From NCBI GenBank assembly GCA_019635875.1, contig JAHBYP010000003.1, forward strand, positions 1 through 64,000: a stretch of DNA of 64,000 nt. Reading direction: 5' to 3'. The first letter of the stretch is position 1. Each line of letters starts with the position of its first letter. The position numbers and the translations under genes are program-made. This document shows, piece by piece, positions 53,548 through 62,781 of the stretch. This stretch comes from Alphaproteobacteria bacterium. GTDB taxonomy: Bacteria; Pseudomonadota; Alphaproteobacteria; Reyranellales; Reyranellaceae. The notes beneath the pieces are model-generated. The model was not told the origin of the DNA, did no database searches, and was given only the letters and a program-made list of their open reading frames with translations.

Positions 53548-54891
53548 TCACTCTGCCGCCCGCGCGGTTTCGATTGCCTTGCGCGGCTGCGGGCGACCGA
53601 CGCACTCGTAGATGAAGCCATTGGCACGCATTTCCTCTGGATTGAAGATGTTGCGCAGGTCGACGACGACCGGCTGGCGCATCAAAGGCTTCAGGCGCTT
53701 GCCGCTCAAGGAGCGGAACTGTGTCCATTCTGTGAGGATCACCAGGCAATCGGCGTCCGTCGCGGCTTCCTGTGCGGTGCGCTTGAAGTCGACGTCGTGC
53801 AGCAGCCTCGCCGCTTCCTTCATCGCCTCGGGATCGTAGGCCTGGATGCGCGCGCCGGCCTTCTGCAGCGCCGGCACGATGTCGAGCGAGGGCGCGTCGC
53901 GCATGTCGTCGGTGTTGGGCTTGAACGACAGGCCGAGGATGCCGATGGTCTTGCCGGCGACCGAGCCGCCGCAGGCGGCGATCACCTTCTGCGCCATGTT
54001 CTTCTTGCGCGTGTCGTTGACCTTGATCACCTGCTCGACGATGGTCGCCGGCGAGCCGACCTCGCGCGCGGTGTACGCCAGCGCCAGCGTGTCCTTGGGG
54101 AAGCACGAGCCGCCATAGCCCGGGCCGGGATGCAGGAACTTGCGTCCGATGCGACCATCTAGACCGATGCCGCGCGCCACGTCGTGCACGTCGGCGCCGA
54201 CCTTCTCGCACAGATCGGCCATCTCGTTGATGAAGGTGATCTTGGTCGCCAGGAACGTGTTGCCGGCGTACTTGATCAGCTCCGAGGTTTCGAGATTGGT
54301 GAAGACCATCGGCGTCTCGATCAGGTAAAGCGGCCGGTAGATCGCGCGCATCACCTCCCTGGCGCGCTCGCTCTCGACGCCGATCACGACACGGTCGGGC
54401 TTCATGAAGTCCTCGATCGCCGCGCCCTCGCGCAGGAACTCCGGATTGGACACGACATCGAACTCCGCGTCCGGCCGGCGCTGGCGGATCACGCGCGCCA
54501 CCTCGCGGCCGGTACCGACCGGCACGGTCGACTTGGTGACCACCACCGTGTAGCCGTTCATCGCGGCGGCGACCTCGGCCGCGGCGGCGTAGACGTAGCC
54601 GAGGTCGGCGCGGCCGTCGCCGCGGCGCGACGGCGTGCCGACGGCGATGAATACCGCGTCGGCGTCGGCAACTGCCGCCTTCAGGTCGGTTGTGAAGGTC
54701 AGGCGGCCCGCCGCGCGGTTGTCGGCCACCAGCCGGTCGAGACCCGGCTCGAAGATCGGAATCTCGCCGCGCTCCAGCGCCTCGATCTTCGACTTGTCCC
54801 TGTCGACGCAGACGATGTCGAAGCCGAACTGCGCGAAGCACGCGCCGGACACCAGTCCGACATAGCCCGTGCCGATCATGGCGATATGCAT
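53548..54891 (-). CDS. ugd: UDP-glucose 6-dehydrogenase
   Basis: This 447-residue enzyme oxidises UDP-glucose to UDP-glucuronate with two NAD+, feeding exopolysaccharide or capsule synthesis. The N-terminal Rossmann loop is GTGYVG (7-12); other landmarks are [57 protein letters not shown], and the catalytic cysteine C263 in [10 protein letters not shown]. Sequence and length are typical. It lies 35 bases downstream of galU and one base before the phosphohexomutase start, forming a sugar-nucleotide operon. Confidence 0.95.
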   Translation of the reverse strand: MHIAMIGTGYVGLVSGACFAQFGFDIVCVDRDKSKIEALERGEIPIFEPGLDRLVADNRAAGRLTFTTDLKAAVADADAVFIAVGTPSRRGDGRADLGYVYAAAAEVAAAMNGYTVVVTKSTVPVGTGREVARVIRQRRPDAEFDVVSNPEFLREGAAIEDFMKPDRVVIGVESERAREVMRAIYRPLYLIETPMVFTNLETSELIKYAGNTFLATKITFINEMADLCEKVGADVHDVARGIGLDGRIGRKFLHPGPGYGGSCFPKDTLALAYTAREVGSPATIVEQVIKVNDTRKKNMAQKVIAACGGSVAGKTIGILGLSFKPNTDDMRDAPSLDIVPALQKAGARIQAYDPEAMKEAARLLHDVDFKRTAQEAATDADCLVILTEWTQFRSLSGKRLKPLMRQPVVVDLRNIFNPEEMRANGFIYECVGRPQPRKAIETARAAE

Positions 54892-54926
54892 GATGCCCCC
54901 AATCCCGTCAGCGACAGTCTGCCGCC

Positions 54927-55808
54927 TCAGATTCCCTTCGCAAGACGGGCGAGCATGGCGCGCGCCTCGTTGGCCGTGTCCTCGCGCGCCAGCGCGACGG
55001 CGATGTTCGCCTCGAGGAAGCCCATCCGGTTGCCGCAGTCGTAGCGCGCGCCGCGATAGCGCAGCGCGTGGAACGGCGCATGGCCGATCATGGGCGCCAT
55101 GGCGTCGGTGAGCTGGATCTCGCCGCCGGCGCCCTTCTCGTGCCTGTCGAGATGCCGGAAGACCTCGGGCAGCAGGACATAGCGGCCGATCGCCGCCAGG
55201 GTCGACGGCGCCTTGGCCGGCTCGGGCTTCTCGACCAGGCCGACGACCTCGGCGAGGCGGCCGTCATCCTTGCCCGGCGCGACGATGCCGTAGCGGTTGG
55301 TCTGATCGCGCGGTACCTCGACCACCGAGATCACGTTGCCACCGGTGCGCTCGTGCTCGGCAACCAGCTCCGCCGTGCAGCTGGGCGTGCTCAGGGTCAA
55401 CTCGTCGGGCAGCAGGATGGCGAACGGCTCGTCACCCACCCAGTGGCGCGCGCACCAGATGGCATGGCCGAGGCCCAGCGGCTGTTGCTGGCGGGTGAAG
55501 ACGGCGTTGCCGTAGGGAATGGTGGCATCGCGGGCCGCCTCGAGCTCGGTCTTCTTGTTGCCGCGCTCCTCCAGCGTCGCTTCGAGCTCGTAGGCGTGGT
55601 CGAAGTGATCCTCGATCACATGCTTGCTGCGGCCGGTGACGAAGACGAACTCCTCGATGCCGGCGGCCAGGCACTCCTCGACCGCGTACTGAATCAGGGG
55701 ACGATCGACGATCGTCAGCATCTCCTTGGGGATCGCCTTGGTCGCCGGCAGGAAGCGGGTACCAAGCCCGGCGACGGGAAGAACGGCCTTGCGGACACGC
55801 GGCATCAA
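54927..55808 (-). CDS. galU: UTP--glucose-1-phosphate uridylyltransferase
   Basis: This 293-residue nucleotidyltransferase makes UDP-glucose from UTP and glucose 1-phosphate. It shows VLPVAGLGTRFLPATKAIPKEML at the N-terminus, the EFVFVTGRSKHVIEDHFD region, the base-contacting AILLPDEL, VEVPRDQTNRYGIVAPG, and the late GEIQLTDAMAPM and YDCGNRMGFLEANI. It is the first gene of the galU-ugd-phosphohexomutase-cyclotransferase operon; its leader contains a perfect inverted repeat (55838-55898). Two in-frame Met codons start the protein. Confidence 0.95.
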   Translation of the reverse strand: MMPRVRKAVLPVAGLGTRFLPATKAIPKEMLTIVDRPLIQYAVEECLAAGIEEFVFVTGRSKHVIEDHFDHAYELEATLEERGNKKTELEAARDATIPYGNAVFTRQQQPLGLGHAIWCARHWVGDEPFAILLPDELTLSTPSCTAELVAEHERTGGNVISVVEVPRDQTNRYGIVAPGKDDGRLAEVVGLVEKPEPAKAPSTLAAIGRYVLLPEVFRHLDRHEKGAGGEIQLTDAMAPMIGHAPFHALRYRGARYDCGNRMGFLEANIAVALAREDTANEARAMLARLAKGI

Positions 55809-55837
55809 ACGGTCTCTCTATTCTTCAAACAATCATT

Positions 55838-55898
55838 GTCAGGCAATATCAATATCTTACCGCAGACGTCTAGGGTTCGCTATCAATAATTGCCTGAC
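55838..55898. promoter_or_regulatory. Inverted repeat in the galU leader
   Basis: GTCAGGCAAT (55838-55847) and its exact complement ATTGCCTGAC (55889-55898) bracket an AT-rich 41-bp stretch that also contains two ATCAATA motifs. The arrangement, within 90 bp upstream of galU, suggests a binding region for a regulator using two half-sites, or a stem in the leader mRNA. Confidence 0.4.
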
Positions 55899-55964
55899 GC
55901 ACGCAAGTAGCGGATCAGCATGGCCGAAGGAAGGCGGCACGATGTCATCGGTTGCATATCGCCA

Positions 55965-56690
55965 CTAACCTAGCAGGACGGCCCGCGCGCGATTGACTCG
56001 CGACGCCAGCTCGTCGCTGCCGCCCTGGTCGGGATGCACCTTGCGCATCAGCCGGCGATGCGCCGCCTTGATCTCCTCCTCGCTGGCGTCCGGCGTCACG
56101 CCCAGCACGGCGCAGGCCTCGTCGCGACTCATCGCGTCGGAACGCCGCTGGTTGCGCGGCGGCGGCTCCTCGTACGCCGGGCGACGGTCGCGCCACGTGG
56201 CATCCAGCCGCCGGTCGAGATAGGCCTCGAGCACGCGTACCGACTGCGGATCGCCGGCGCAGTCATCGAGCAGGTCGAACAGCTCGGCCTCGGAAAGCGC
56301 CGACAGCGTGCGACCGATCCAGCGGCCGCGCAGGATCACGCCATCCATCGCGCCGCTGTCGTGGTCGAGGCTCATGCGCAGCCATCCGGTTTCGACGCCG
56401 GTGCTCTGCGTGCCGGACGGCGTCGACCAGCCGCCGCCGAGCTTGCCGCTGGCGCGGCGCTGACGGAACCACCACACCAGCGCCGGCGCGGCCAGCGCGA
56501 TCAGCGAGAACAAAAATTGCGGCAGGCGCAGGACCAGGAACAGGAGCACGCCGGCGATGCCCAGGGCCACGGCGGCGAAGATCGCGCCGCGCAGCGCCGT
56601 GGCCAGGCTTGCCGGGCTCGCGGTGGCGAGCCAGCGCAGCACGCCGACCAGGACGATCAGCAGGACAAGGCCGCCGACGAGCTGCAGCAT
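55965..56690 (-). CDS. Membrane-anchored J-domain protein
   Basis: This 241-residue protein has three N-terminal hydrophobic segments (about 5-22, 33-52, 57-70), a cytoplasmic middle part (WSTPSGTQSTGVETGWLRM and onward), and a C-terminal J domain with the HPD motif in RRLMRKVHPDQGGSDELA. J domains stimulate the ATPase of DnaK, so this protein probably recruits the chaperone to the inner membrane, in the manner of DjlA. It lies two bases downstream of the vWA-like gene on the same strand, so the two are probably co-transcribed. Confidence 0.8.
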   Translation of the reverse strand: MLQLVGGLVLLIVLVGVLRWLATASPASLATALRGAIFAAVALGIAGVLLFLVLRLPQFLFSLIALAAPALVWWFRQRRASGKLGGGWSTPSGTQSTGVETGWLRMSLDHDSGAMDGVILRGRWIGRTLSALSEAELFDLLDDCAGDPQSVRVLEAYLDRRLDATWRDRRPAYEEPPPRNQRRSDAMSRDEACAVLGVTPDASEEEIKAAHRRLMRKVHPDQGGSDELASRVNRARAVLLG

Positions 56691-56692
56691 CG

Positions 56693-57421
56693 CTAGCCGC
56701 GCTGGTCCACAAGCTGTCCGGCGGCACCGCCGTGCAGACGCGCATACTTCCCCATCGCCACGGCACCGCCCGCGGCATAGGCGGCGACAGCGCCCAGAAG
56801 ACGGCGCAGCTCATCGGGGCTGGTGGAACTGAAGATGCAATGCCGTCCGCCGCTCAGCTTCGCGATCTGCCTGAAGGCGCGGGTCGCCACGAGGTCCCTG
56901 CCCTCCTGGAAGGCGAAGACCGGCACGCCCAGCAGGCCGAGCTTGCCGGCGCCCGGTCCGATCGACTCGATATCCTCCTCGAAGGCATCGCCGACCAGCA
57001 CCATCGCATGAAGCCGGCTGGTCGAGGCCTCGTCGACGGCGAAGGCCAGGCTGCGCGCGATCTGGGTTTGGCCGGCGAGGCAATCGACGCGCGACATGAG
57101 TCGCGCCAGCTCGACGCCGTTGGTCGCCCATTTCGAGACCTTGAACTCGTCGTAGCCGCGATAGAACGCGAGCCGCACCGCCAGCCCGCCGTGCGTCTCG
57201 GCGGCGACGAACATGTCGCCCTGGATCCGGCTGGCCCGATCCCAGGTCGGCTCGCGGCTGGCGGTGGCGTCCATGCAGAACAGCAGCCGGCCCCGCGCCG
57301 CCGCCGCATCGGGCGCCGGTGCCGGCATGCGCCGCGCCCGGTCGAGAAACTGATCGACGTCGCGCGCGGTCGCGGCGCCCTGCGGCGCCGGCATGGATGA
57401 TTTGCGGTCCTTGCCGCCCAT
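56693..57421 (-). CDS. vWA-like protein
   Basis: This 242-residue soluble protein shows a von Willebrand factor A-like arrangement: LLFCMDATASREPTWDRA, where DATAS can serve as a MIDAS-type D-x-T-x-S metal motif, a central ELARLMSRVDCLAGQTQIARSL helix with the T-Q pattern, and HAMVLVGDAFEEDIESI, where the D-A-F-E-E region would complete the metal site. The function is unknown; such proteins often act in complex assembly or metal handling. The frame continues upstream, but ATG 57421 (MGGKDRKSSMPAPQGA) has better context. It is co-directional with the J-domain gene. Confidence 0.68.
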   Translation of the reverse strand: MGGKDRKSSMPAPQGAATARDVDQFLDRARRMPAPAPDAAAARGRLLFCMDATASREPTWDRASRIQGDMFVAAETHGGLAVRLAFYRGYDEFKVSKWATNGVELARLMSRVDCLAGQTQIARSLAFAVDEASTSRLHAMVLVGDAFEEDIESIGPGAGKLGLLGVPVFAFQEGRDLVATRAFRQIAKLSGGRHCIFSSTSPDELRRLLGAVAAYAAGGAVAMGKYARLHGGAAGQLVDQRG

Positions 57422-57527
57422 GCGCTTTGACCCTCCCCGGACACCCCAATATGGTGACGCCCCGGCGCCGCCGTCCAGAGCGGTGCCCCAATAAACAGCG
57501 CGCCCGCGCGCGGAGGGAACAAGGACG

Positions 57528-58787
57528 ATGGCCATCGCCGCCGGCGCGGCCGCCTCGCCGGGCATCGGCACGCTGGTGCTGCGGATCTACCTGCCCTTCG
57601 CCGCCGCCTATTTCCTGTCGTACCTCTACCGCACCGTGAACTCGGTGGTCGGGCCGGTGATCGCCGACGACCTGAAGCTCAGCGCCGGCGACCTGGGCTT
57701 CCTGACCAGCGCCTATTTCATCATGTTCTCGGCGATCCAGATTCCGCTCGGGGTCGCGCTCGACCGCTACGGCCCGCGCCGGGTGCACGGCACGCTGCTG
57801 GCCATCGCCGCGGTCGGCGCCGCCGTCTTCGGCGGTGGCTCGTCGATGACCGAGCTGGTGATCGGCCGCGCGCTGATCGGCCTGGGTGTCGCCGGCGGCC
57901 TGATGGCGGCGATCAAGGTGATCTCGATCTGGTTCCCGCCCAACCGTTGGACGTTGATGACCGGCATCCATATGGCGGCGGGCGGCGTCGGTTCGCTCAC
58001 TGCCACGGCGCCGACCCAGGCGGCCCTGCAGTACACCACCTGGCATGGCCTGTTCTTCATCCTCGCCGGCATCACGCTGATCGTTGCGCTGGTGCTCTGG
58101 GTGGTGGTGCCGGAGAAACCCGGCAGCCAGGCCTCGGGCTCGCTGGCGCAACAGATTTCGGCTGTGGGCCGAATCCTGCGCACGGGCTATTTCTGGCGCA
58201 TCGTGCCGCTGATGACCTTCCAGCAATGCGCCTACATCTCCATTCAGACGCTGTGGGCCGGGCCGTGGCTGCGCGACATCGCCGGCATGAACGCGACGGA
58301 CCGCGCCGACGTCCTCTTCCTGACCGCCGCGGCGATGACCGTCGGCTTCTTCACCACGGGCATGGTGGCCGGGCTCGTGCGGCGCGCGGGTTTCGGCGAC
58401 GTCCACACCGCGACCGGCGCTGCGATCGCCTTTTGCGCCGTCATGGCCGCGATCACCTTCGCGCCACCGAACAACGTGACCCTGTGGTGGATGCTGTTCG
58501 GCTACTTCGGCGCCTACGGCATTGTCTACTTCCCGCCCCTGGCACAGGCCTTCACGCCCGAGCTCTCCGGTCGCGTCACCACGACGGGCAATTTCGTCAC
58601 CTTCAGCATCATCTTCCTCGGCCAGTGGGGCATCGGCCGCATCGTCGATCTGTGGCCGCACACGGCCACGGGCTACGCGCCCGACGGCTACACCTGGGCG
58701 TTCGGTCTGATGATCGCCCTGCAGGTCGTGTCGTTCCTCTGGCTTGTGCTGTTCCGCGCCCGCCCGCCGATCGAGCAGGCGCGTTAG
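57528..58787 (+). CDS. MFS transporter
   Basis: This 419-residue major facilitator superfamily transporter has 12 predicted transmembrane segments. Typical signatures are DRYGPRRVHGTLL after helix 2 and IGRALIGLGVAGGLMAAIKVISIWFPP in the first half. A second six-helix half contains FGYFGAYGIVYFPPLAQAF. The family moves small solutes by proton or substrate gradient; the substrate cannot be read from the sequence, although the resemblance is to anion/sugar-phosphate or nitrate/nitrite-like cation symporters of the D-galactonate type. It is monocistronic; its 3' end overlaps the HIT gene by four bases. Confidence 0.8.
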   Translation: MAIAAGAAASPGIGTLVLRIYLPFAAAYFLSYLYRTVNSVVGPVIADDLKLSAGDLGFLTSAYFIMFSAIQIPLGVALDRYGPRRVHGTLLAIAAVGAAVFGGGSSMTELVIGRALIGLGVAGGLMAAIKVISIWFPPNRWTLMTGIHMAAGGVGSLTATAPTQAALQYTTWHGLFFILAGITLIVALVLWVVVPEKPGSQASGSLAQQISAVGRILRTGYFWRIVPLMTFQQCAYISIQTLWAGPWLRDIAGMNATDRADVLFLTAAAMTVGFFTTGMVAGLVRRAGFGDVHTATGAAIAFCAVMAAITFAPPNNVTLWWMLFGYFGAYGIVYFPPLAQAFTPELSGRVTTTGNFVTFSIIFLGQWGIGRIVDLWPHTATGYAPDGYTWAFGLMIALQVVSFLWLVLFRARPPIEQAR

Positions 58788-59221
58788 CCGCCAAGCCACT
58801 CTCGCATCGCCTCGACGAACGGGCGATCCTGCTGCGGATCGAATCTGCGCGCCGTCGCCCAGGAATACGACATCACCGCGGGGCGCCGTCGCTTCTCCTC
58901 GGGCTCGCTGAGATAACGCGGCACGATGTGGGTGTGCAGCGCGGGTTCGGCGTTACCCCACGTCTCGTAGTTGATCCGCCAAGCGCCCGTCACGTCCAGC
59001 AGCGCGTCGCCGATGCGCGCCATGTCGAGGCAGTAGGCCGCGCGCCCGGCCTCGTCCAGCGCGTTGAGGCTCTCGACGACCGGATCGGCAAGCAGAAGAC
59101 AATAGCCGGGCAAGGGTTGCACATCGCCGATGACCAGCCAGCCCGATGCCGTCCGGCAGATGGCGTGGGGGTTTCGCCCTTGTCGGGCGAGCTCGACCCG
59201 CTCGTGGATGAGCGTCGTCAG
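58784..59221 (-). CDS. HIT-family hydrolase, start codon uncertain
   Basis: This roughly 145-residue histidine-triad protein is a nucleotide hydrolase-like fold: ICRTASGWLVIGDVQPLPGYCLLLADPVV, INYETWGNAEPALHTHIVPRYLSEP with the triad histidines, and a short C-terminal tail. Conservation clearly begins at LIHERVELARQG, so the GTG at 59122 would cut the domain. No ATG, GTG or TTG is present at the expected point; the best candidate is the CTG at 59221, immediately after the mipZ stop with overlap. It may therefore start from CTG or have a damaged start codon. The last four bases overlap the MFS gene. Confidence 0.65.
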   Translation of the reverse strand: MTTLIHERVELARQGRNPHAICRTASGWLVIGDVQPLPGYCLLLADPVVESLNALDEAGRAAYCLDMARIGDALLDVTGAWRINYETWGNAEPALHTHIVPRYLSEPEEKRRRPAVMSYSWATARRFDPQQDRPFVEAMREWLGG

Positions 59222-59222
59222 C

Positions 59223-60152
59223 TCACGCCTCTTCGGCTTCTTCCGTCGCCGCCGGCGGCGGCTCCTCGATGGTCAGCGTCGGCAGCTTCAGCGCCGCCAG
59301 CAGGTCGCGCACCTCCTGGCGTGCCGCGACATGCGACATGGTCATGGCGATGCCGGTCTTCTCCTCGCGCAGGTCGAGGAGCGTCAGGCCCTTCAGGAAG
59401 AGCTCGCGGTAGATCACGCGCTCGCTCAAGCCCGCGGCGAGGCGATAGCCGATGCGCTTGGACAGATTCTCCAGTACCGCGCTCATGTCGCGCTTGTTGC
59501 GCGCGGTCAGCGCCGAAAGCCGGTTGCGCATCACCAGCCAGTCGATCGGCCTGCCGCCGGCGATGGCGCGGATCTGCCGCTGCCGCCACACCGTCTCGGC
59601 GTAGATGCTGGGCCGCACGACCTTGAACGTCTCCGGATCGACGCGCGCCAGCAGGTCGAGATCGACGAAGCTGTCGTTGAGCGGCGTCACCAGCGTGTCG
59701 GCGAAGGTATGGGCGTGGCGCGACAGGAAGGTGTCGCTGCCCGGCGTGTCGACGACGACGAAATCGCAGGACGGCAACAGCTCGTTGAGCGCCACCTCGA
59801 GCCGCGCCTTCTCGTCGGCCTCGGCTTCCGCCTTGGTGCCGAGCGTGCTGGGCAGCACCGCGTGGTGGCGCGGCATCGGCATGTCAGGCGCGCGTGTGGC
59901 GTTGTAACTGCGGCGGTTCTCGAAATAGCGCGTGAAGGTGCCCTGGCGCGCGTCGACGTCGATGGTGCCGACGCTCCTGCCCTCGCGCAGCAGCGCCACG
60001 GCGACGTGCATCGCGGCGGTCGACTTTCCCGAGCCGCCCTTCTCGTTGCCGAAGACGATGACATGCGCGCGCGGCTCGGCGGCGCTGGCCTGTGCCTGCA
60101 CGATCGAGGGATTGGCGGCGGCACGAAACGGCCGCAAGGCGATCTGGTTCAT
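59223..60152 (-). CDS. mipZ: MipZ division-plane positioning ATPase
   Basis: This 309-residue ParA/MinD-family ATPase of alphaproteobacteria binds the ParB-origin complex and keeps FtsZ away from poles. Landmarks are GNEKGGSGKS (35-44), TIDVDARQGTFTRYFENRR, VVDTPGSDTFLSRHAHTFAD, TPLNDSFVDLDLLARVDP, and the late RNRLSALTARNKRDMSAVLE and ERVIYRELFLKGLTLLDL, all as in Caulobacter MipZ. It extends 34 residues beyond the usual N-terminus. It is co-directional with the HIT gene, whose start overlaps its stop. parA and parB are not in the window. Confidence 0.93.
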   Translation of the reverse strand: MNQIALRPFRAAANPSIVQAQASAAEPRAHVIVFGNEKGGSGKSTAAMHVAVALLREGRSVGTIDVDARQGTFTRYFENRRSYNATRAPDMPMPRHHAVLPSTLGTKAEAEADEKARLEVALNELLPSCDFVVVDTPGSDTFLSRHAHTFADTLVTPLNDSFVDLDLLARVDPETFKVVRPSIYAETVWRQRQIRAIAGGRPIDWLVMRNRLSALTARNKRDMSAVLENLSKRIGYRLAAGLSERVIYRELFLKGLTLLDLREEKTGIAMTMSHVAARQEVRDLLAALKLPTLTIEEPPPAATEEAEEA

Positions 60153-60297
60153 GATTCGGCGCCCGAGGGGTTGTGCGTCGATGACGGCCGGTCTTGTGCC
60201 GGCTCGGTCCTGAAAACCCTACACCTTGCAGAAGGCGGATGCGAGGCATCCACCGTGGGAAAACTCCAGAGCGACACGCGGAAAGCCGGAGCCACCT

Positions 60298-60360
60298 GTC
60301 ATCCCGAGCGCAGCGAGGGCTCTGCGCCTGACCTGGATCCCTCGCTGCGCTCGGGATGAC
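60298..60360. repeat. Family B hairpin repeat
   Basis: The copy has near-perfect arms (GTCATCCCGAGCGCAGCGAG and its complement) around a short loop. It lies between mipZ and the molybdopterin oxidoreductase, both on the minus strand, just past the end of the latter gene. Confidence 0.88.
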
Positions 60361-60388
60361 AGTCGCGTTCGACCGACGGCGCGCCGCC

Positions 60389-62491
60389 CTATGCCTTCTT
60401 CAGCCACACCGCCGTGTCGTGGAACACCGCGCCGCCATTGGGCCAGCCCGGATCGGCGCTGGTGATGGCGTTGATGCCGATCTTGCGTTCGAAGTGCTTG
60501 TTGGGCCAGATGCCCTCGACGATCACCACGCCGCGCTGGTGGCCCTCCTGCGGCTTGACGTGCACCAGCACCTCGCCGCGCTCGTTGCCGAGGATCACGC
60601 GGTCGCCCGATTTCACGCCCAGCGCCTTGCAGTCCTCGGGATGGACCAGCGCCGTCGGCCGCTTCTCGCGGCTGAGCGAGCCCGGCGTCTCGGTGAAGGT
60701 CGAGTTCAGGAAGGTGCGCGCCGGCGCCGCGACCAGGCGGTAAGGCTTTTCCGGCGTGGCGTTGTCGATCACGTCCATGTGGTCGGGCAGGTCAGGCATG
60801 TCCTGCCAGCGGCCGCCGAACTTCTTCCAGTCGGGGCGGAAGTGGAACTTCTTGTCCGGGTTCTCGAAGCCGTCGAGGAAGTGGCCGGTCTCGAACGGCT
60901 TGACGAAATCCTGGCCGCCCTTCTGGAAGTTGGTCTCGGCGTCCCACATGCCCGACACCTTGAGCGTCTCGTCCATGATCTCCCACGCCGTCATGTCGAA
61001 GCCGCGATGCTCGGCACCCAGGCGCTTGGCGAGCTCGCAGATCACATGGTGGTTCTCGCGGCTCTCGGCATAGGGCTCGATGACCTTCCTGGTCACCTGG
61101 AAATAGGTGTGGCCCGAGGCGGTGTAGAAGTCGTCGTGCTCGAGGAAGGTCGTGGCCGGCAGCACGATGTCGGCGAAGGCCGCCGTCTCGGTCGGGAACT
61201 GCTCGTGCACGCAGAGGAACAGGTCCTCGCGCGACAGGCCCTTGTGCACGAGGTGCAGCTCGGGACAGACCATCGCCGGATTGGTGTTCTGGATCAGCAT
61301 CGCCGTCACCGGCGGCCCGCCATTGAGCGCCTGCGGATCGTTGGTGAGGATCGGGCCCAGGCGCGACTGGTCGAGCTCGCGCAGCGACATGTCGATATGG
61401 TCGTTGCCCTCGATCAGGTTGCGGTTGAGCGGATACATCTGCGTGTGGCCGTATAGTGCGCCGCCGCCAAGCACGGCCCAGGCGCCCGTCACCGTCGGCA
61501 GGCAGGTCACCGCATGCATGTTGGCCGCGCCGTTGCGCGAGCGACTGAAACCGTGATGGCAGCGGATGTAGCTCTTCTTCGTCGAACCGTAGAGGCGCGC
61601 AAGCGCCACGATCTGCGCCGCCGGGACGCCGGTGATCTTCTCCGCCCACTCCGGCGTGCGCGTCGCGACATGCTTCGCGAGGTCGTCGGGACAATCGGCG
61701 TATTTGCGCATGTAGTCCCAGTCGGCGTAGCCCTCCTTGAACAGCACGTGCATCACGGCGACGGCGAGCGCGCCGTCGGTGCCGGGGCGCACAGCGAGAT
61801 GCATGTCGGCCTTCTCGGCCGTGCCGGTGCGGTAGGGATCGACCACGACCAGCTTGGCGCCGCGCTTCTTCGCCGTCATGGCGTGATGCATGACGTTGAC
61901 CTGGGTGTTCACCGGGTTGCCGCCCCAGATCACCACCACGTCGGAATTCTCGTCGACCTCGCGCATGTCGACGCCGCGCTTGAAGCCGGTGCCGGCCAGC
62001 CAGCCGGTATCCGACAGCGTGACGCATATGGTCGAGAACCAGCGCGAGTACTTCATCACGTGGCGCAGGCGATTGATGCCGTCGCGCTGCACCAGGCCCA
62101 TGGTGCCGGCGTAGAAGTACGGCCACACCGTCTCACTGCCGTGCCGCGCGGCCTTGGCGATGAACTGCTCGGCGACGGTGTCGAGCGCCTCCTCCCAGGA
62201 GATGCGCGCGAACTGGCCCGAGCCCTTGGGGCCCACCCGCTTCATCGGATACTGCAGCCGGTCCGGGTGATGCACGCGCTGGGAGTAGCGCGCGACCTTC
62301 TCGCAGATCACCCCGGCGGTGTAGGTGTTGCGCCGCGAGCCGTGCACGCGGCCGATGGTGTGGGCGTCGAGCCGCTCGACCTCCAGCGCGCAGGTGCTGG
62401 TGCAGTCGTGCGGGCAGACGGAGTTCACCAGGACTGGCTTTTGCCTGGCCTCGGCGACCTTGCCGGGCCGGGCGCTTCCATCAGGGGCCAT
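60389..62491 (-). CDS. Molybdopterin-dependent oxidoreductase catalytic subunit
   Basis: This 700-residue protein of the DMSO reductase/formate dehydrogenase family carries bis-molybdopterin guanine dinucleotide and one [4Fe-4S] cluster. The cluster cysteines are C26, C30, C34 and C63. Family elements include GGNPVNTQVNVMHHAMTAKK, VVVDPYRTGTAEKADMHL and the C-terminal beta barrel LVHPEDCKALGVKSGDRVIL. No twin-arginine signal is seen, so the enzyme is probably cytoplasmic. No electron-transfer or anchor subunit lies nearby. ATG 62491 is chosen over an ATG at 62554 because the leader is repetitive. Substrate unknown; relatives are usually annotated only as molybdopterin oxidoreductases. Confidence 0.82.
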   Translation of the reverse strand: MAPDGSARPGKVAEARQKPVLVNSVCPHDCTSTCALEVERLDAHTIGRVHGSRRNTYTAGVICEKVARYSQRVHHPDRLQYPMKRVGPKGSGQFARISWEEALDTVAEQFIAKAARHGSETVWPYFYAGTMGLVQRDGINRLRHVMKYSRWFSTICVTLSDTGWLAGTGFKRGVDMREVDENSDVVVIWGGNPVNTQVNVMHHAMTAKKRGAKLVVVDPYRTGTAEKADMHLAVRPGTDGALAVAVMHVLFKEGYADWDYMRKYADCPDDLAKHVATRTPEWAEKITGVPAAQIVALARLYGSTKKSYIRCHHGFSRSRNGAANMHAVTCLPTVTGAWAVLGGGALYGHTQMYPLNRNLIEGNDHIDMSLRELDQSRLGPILTNDPQALNGGPPVTAMLIQNTNPAMVCPELHLVHKGLSREDLFLCVHEQFPTETAAFADIVLPATTFLEHDDFYTASGHTYFQVTRKVIEPYAESRENHHVICELAKRLGAEHRGFDMTAWEIMDETLKVSGMWDAETNFQKGGQDFVKPFETGHFLDGFENPDKKFHFRPDWKKFGGRWQDMPDLPDHMDVIDNATPEKPYRLVAAPARTFLNSTFTETPGSLSREKRPTALVHPEDCKALGVKSGDRVILGNERGEVLVHVKPQEGHQRGVVIVEGIWPNKHFERKIGINAITSADPGWPNGGAVFHDTAVWLKKA

Positions 62492-62578
62492 GGAGATAGA
62501 CGCTCCGCAATAAAGTCGCCCATCATACCGGGGGGTGACCGACCGAGAAAGCACCCAGTCCTGGAGGGGACAATCGCA

Positions 62579-62779
62579 TTGTCATCCGCTGATTCCGACG
62601 CGCAGGTCGCGCGCCGGGCGCTCCCCGGCGACGCCCCTGCCCTTCGCGCGCCGATGCGCGCCGCCTACGCCAGATGGGTGCCGCTGATCGGCCGCCAACC
62701 CAAGCCGATGACCGCCGACTACGACAAGGCGGCGCGCGATCATCTGGTGTTCGTCGCCGGCGCGCCGAGGCGTAGATAG
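62579..62779 (+). pseudogene. Truncated GNAT acetyltransferase (N-terminal remnant)
   Basis: A GGAGGGGA site eight bases upstream and a TTG start give a 66-residue frame ARRALPGDAPALRAPMRAAY, ARWVPLIGRQPKPMTADYDK, ARDHLVFVAGAP. This matches the first 60 residues of small GNAT acetyltransferases, then ends at the TAG just before the next gene. The acetyl-CoA-binding part is missing, so the protein cannot be active as an acetyltransferase. It is probably a fossil of a deletion fused to the next gene's upstream border. Confidence 0.55.
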
Positions 62780-62781
62780 CC

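Noticed and set aside
55809-55964. A tRNA or small RNA in the gap upstream of galU
   Set aside because: No cloverleaf or known RNA pattern could be drawn; the only structure is the inverted repeat already listed.
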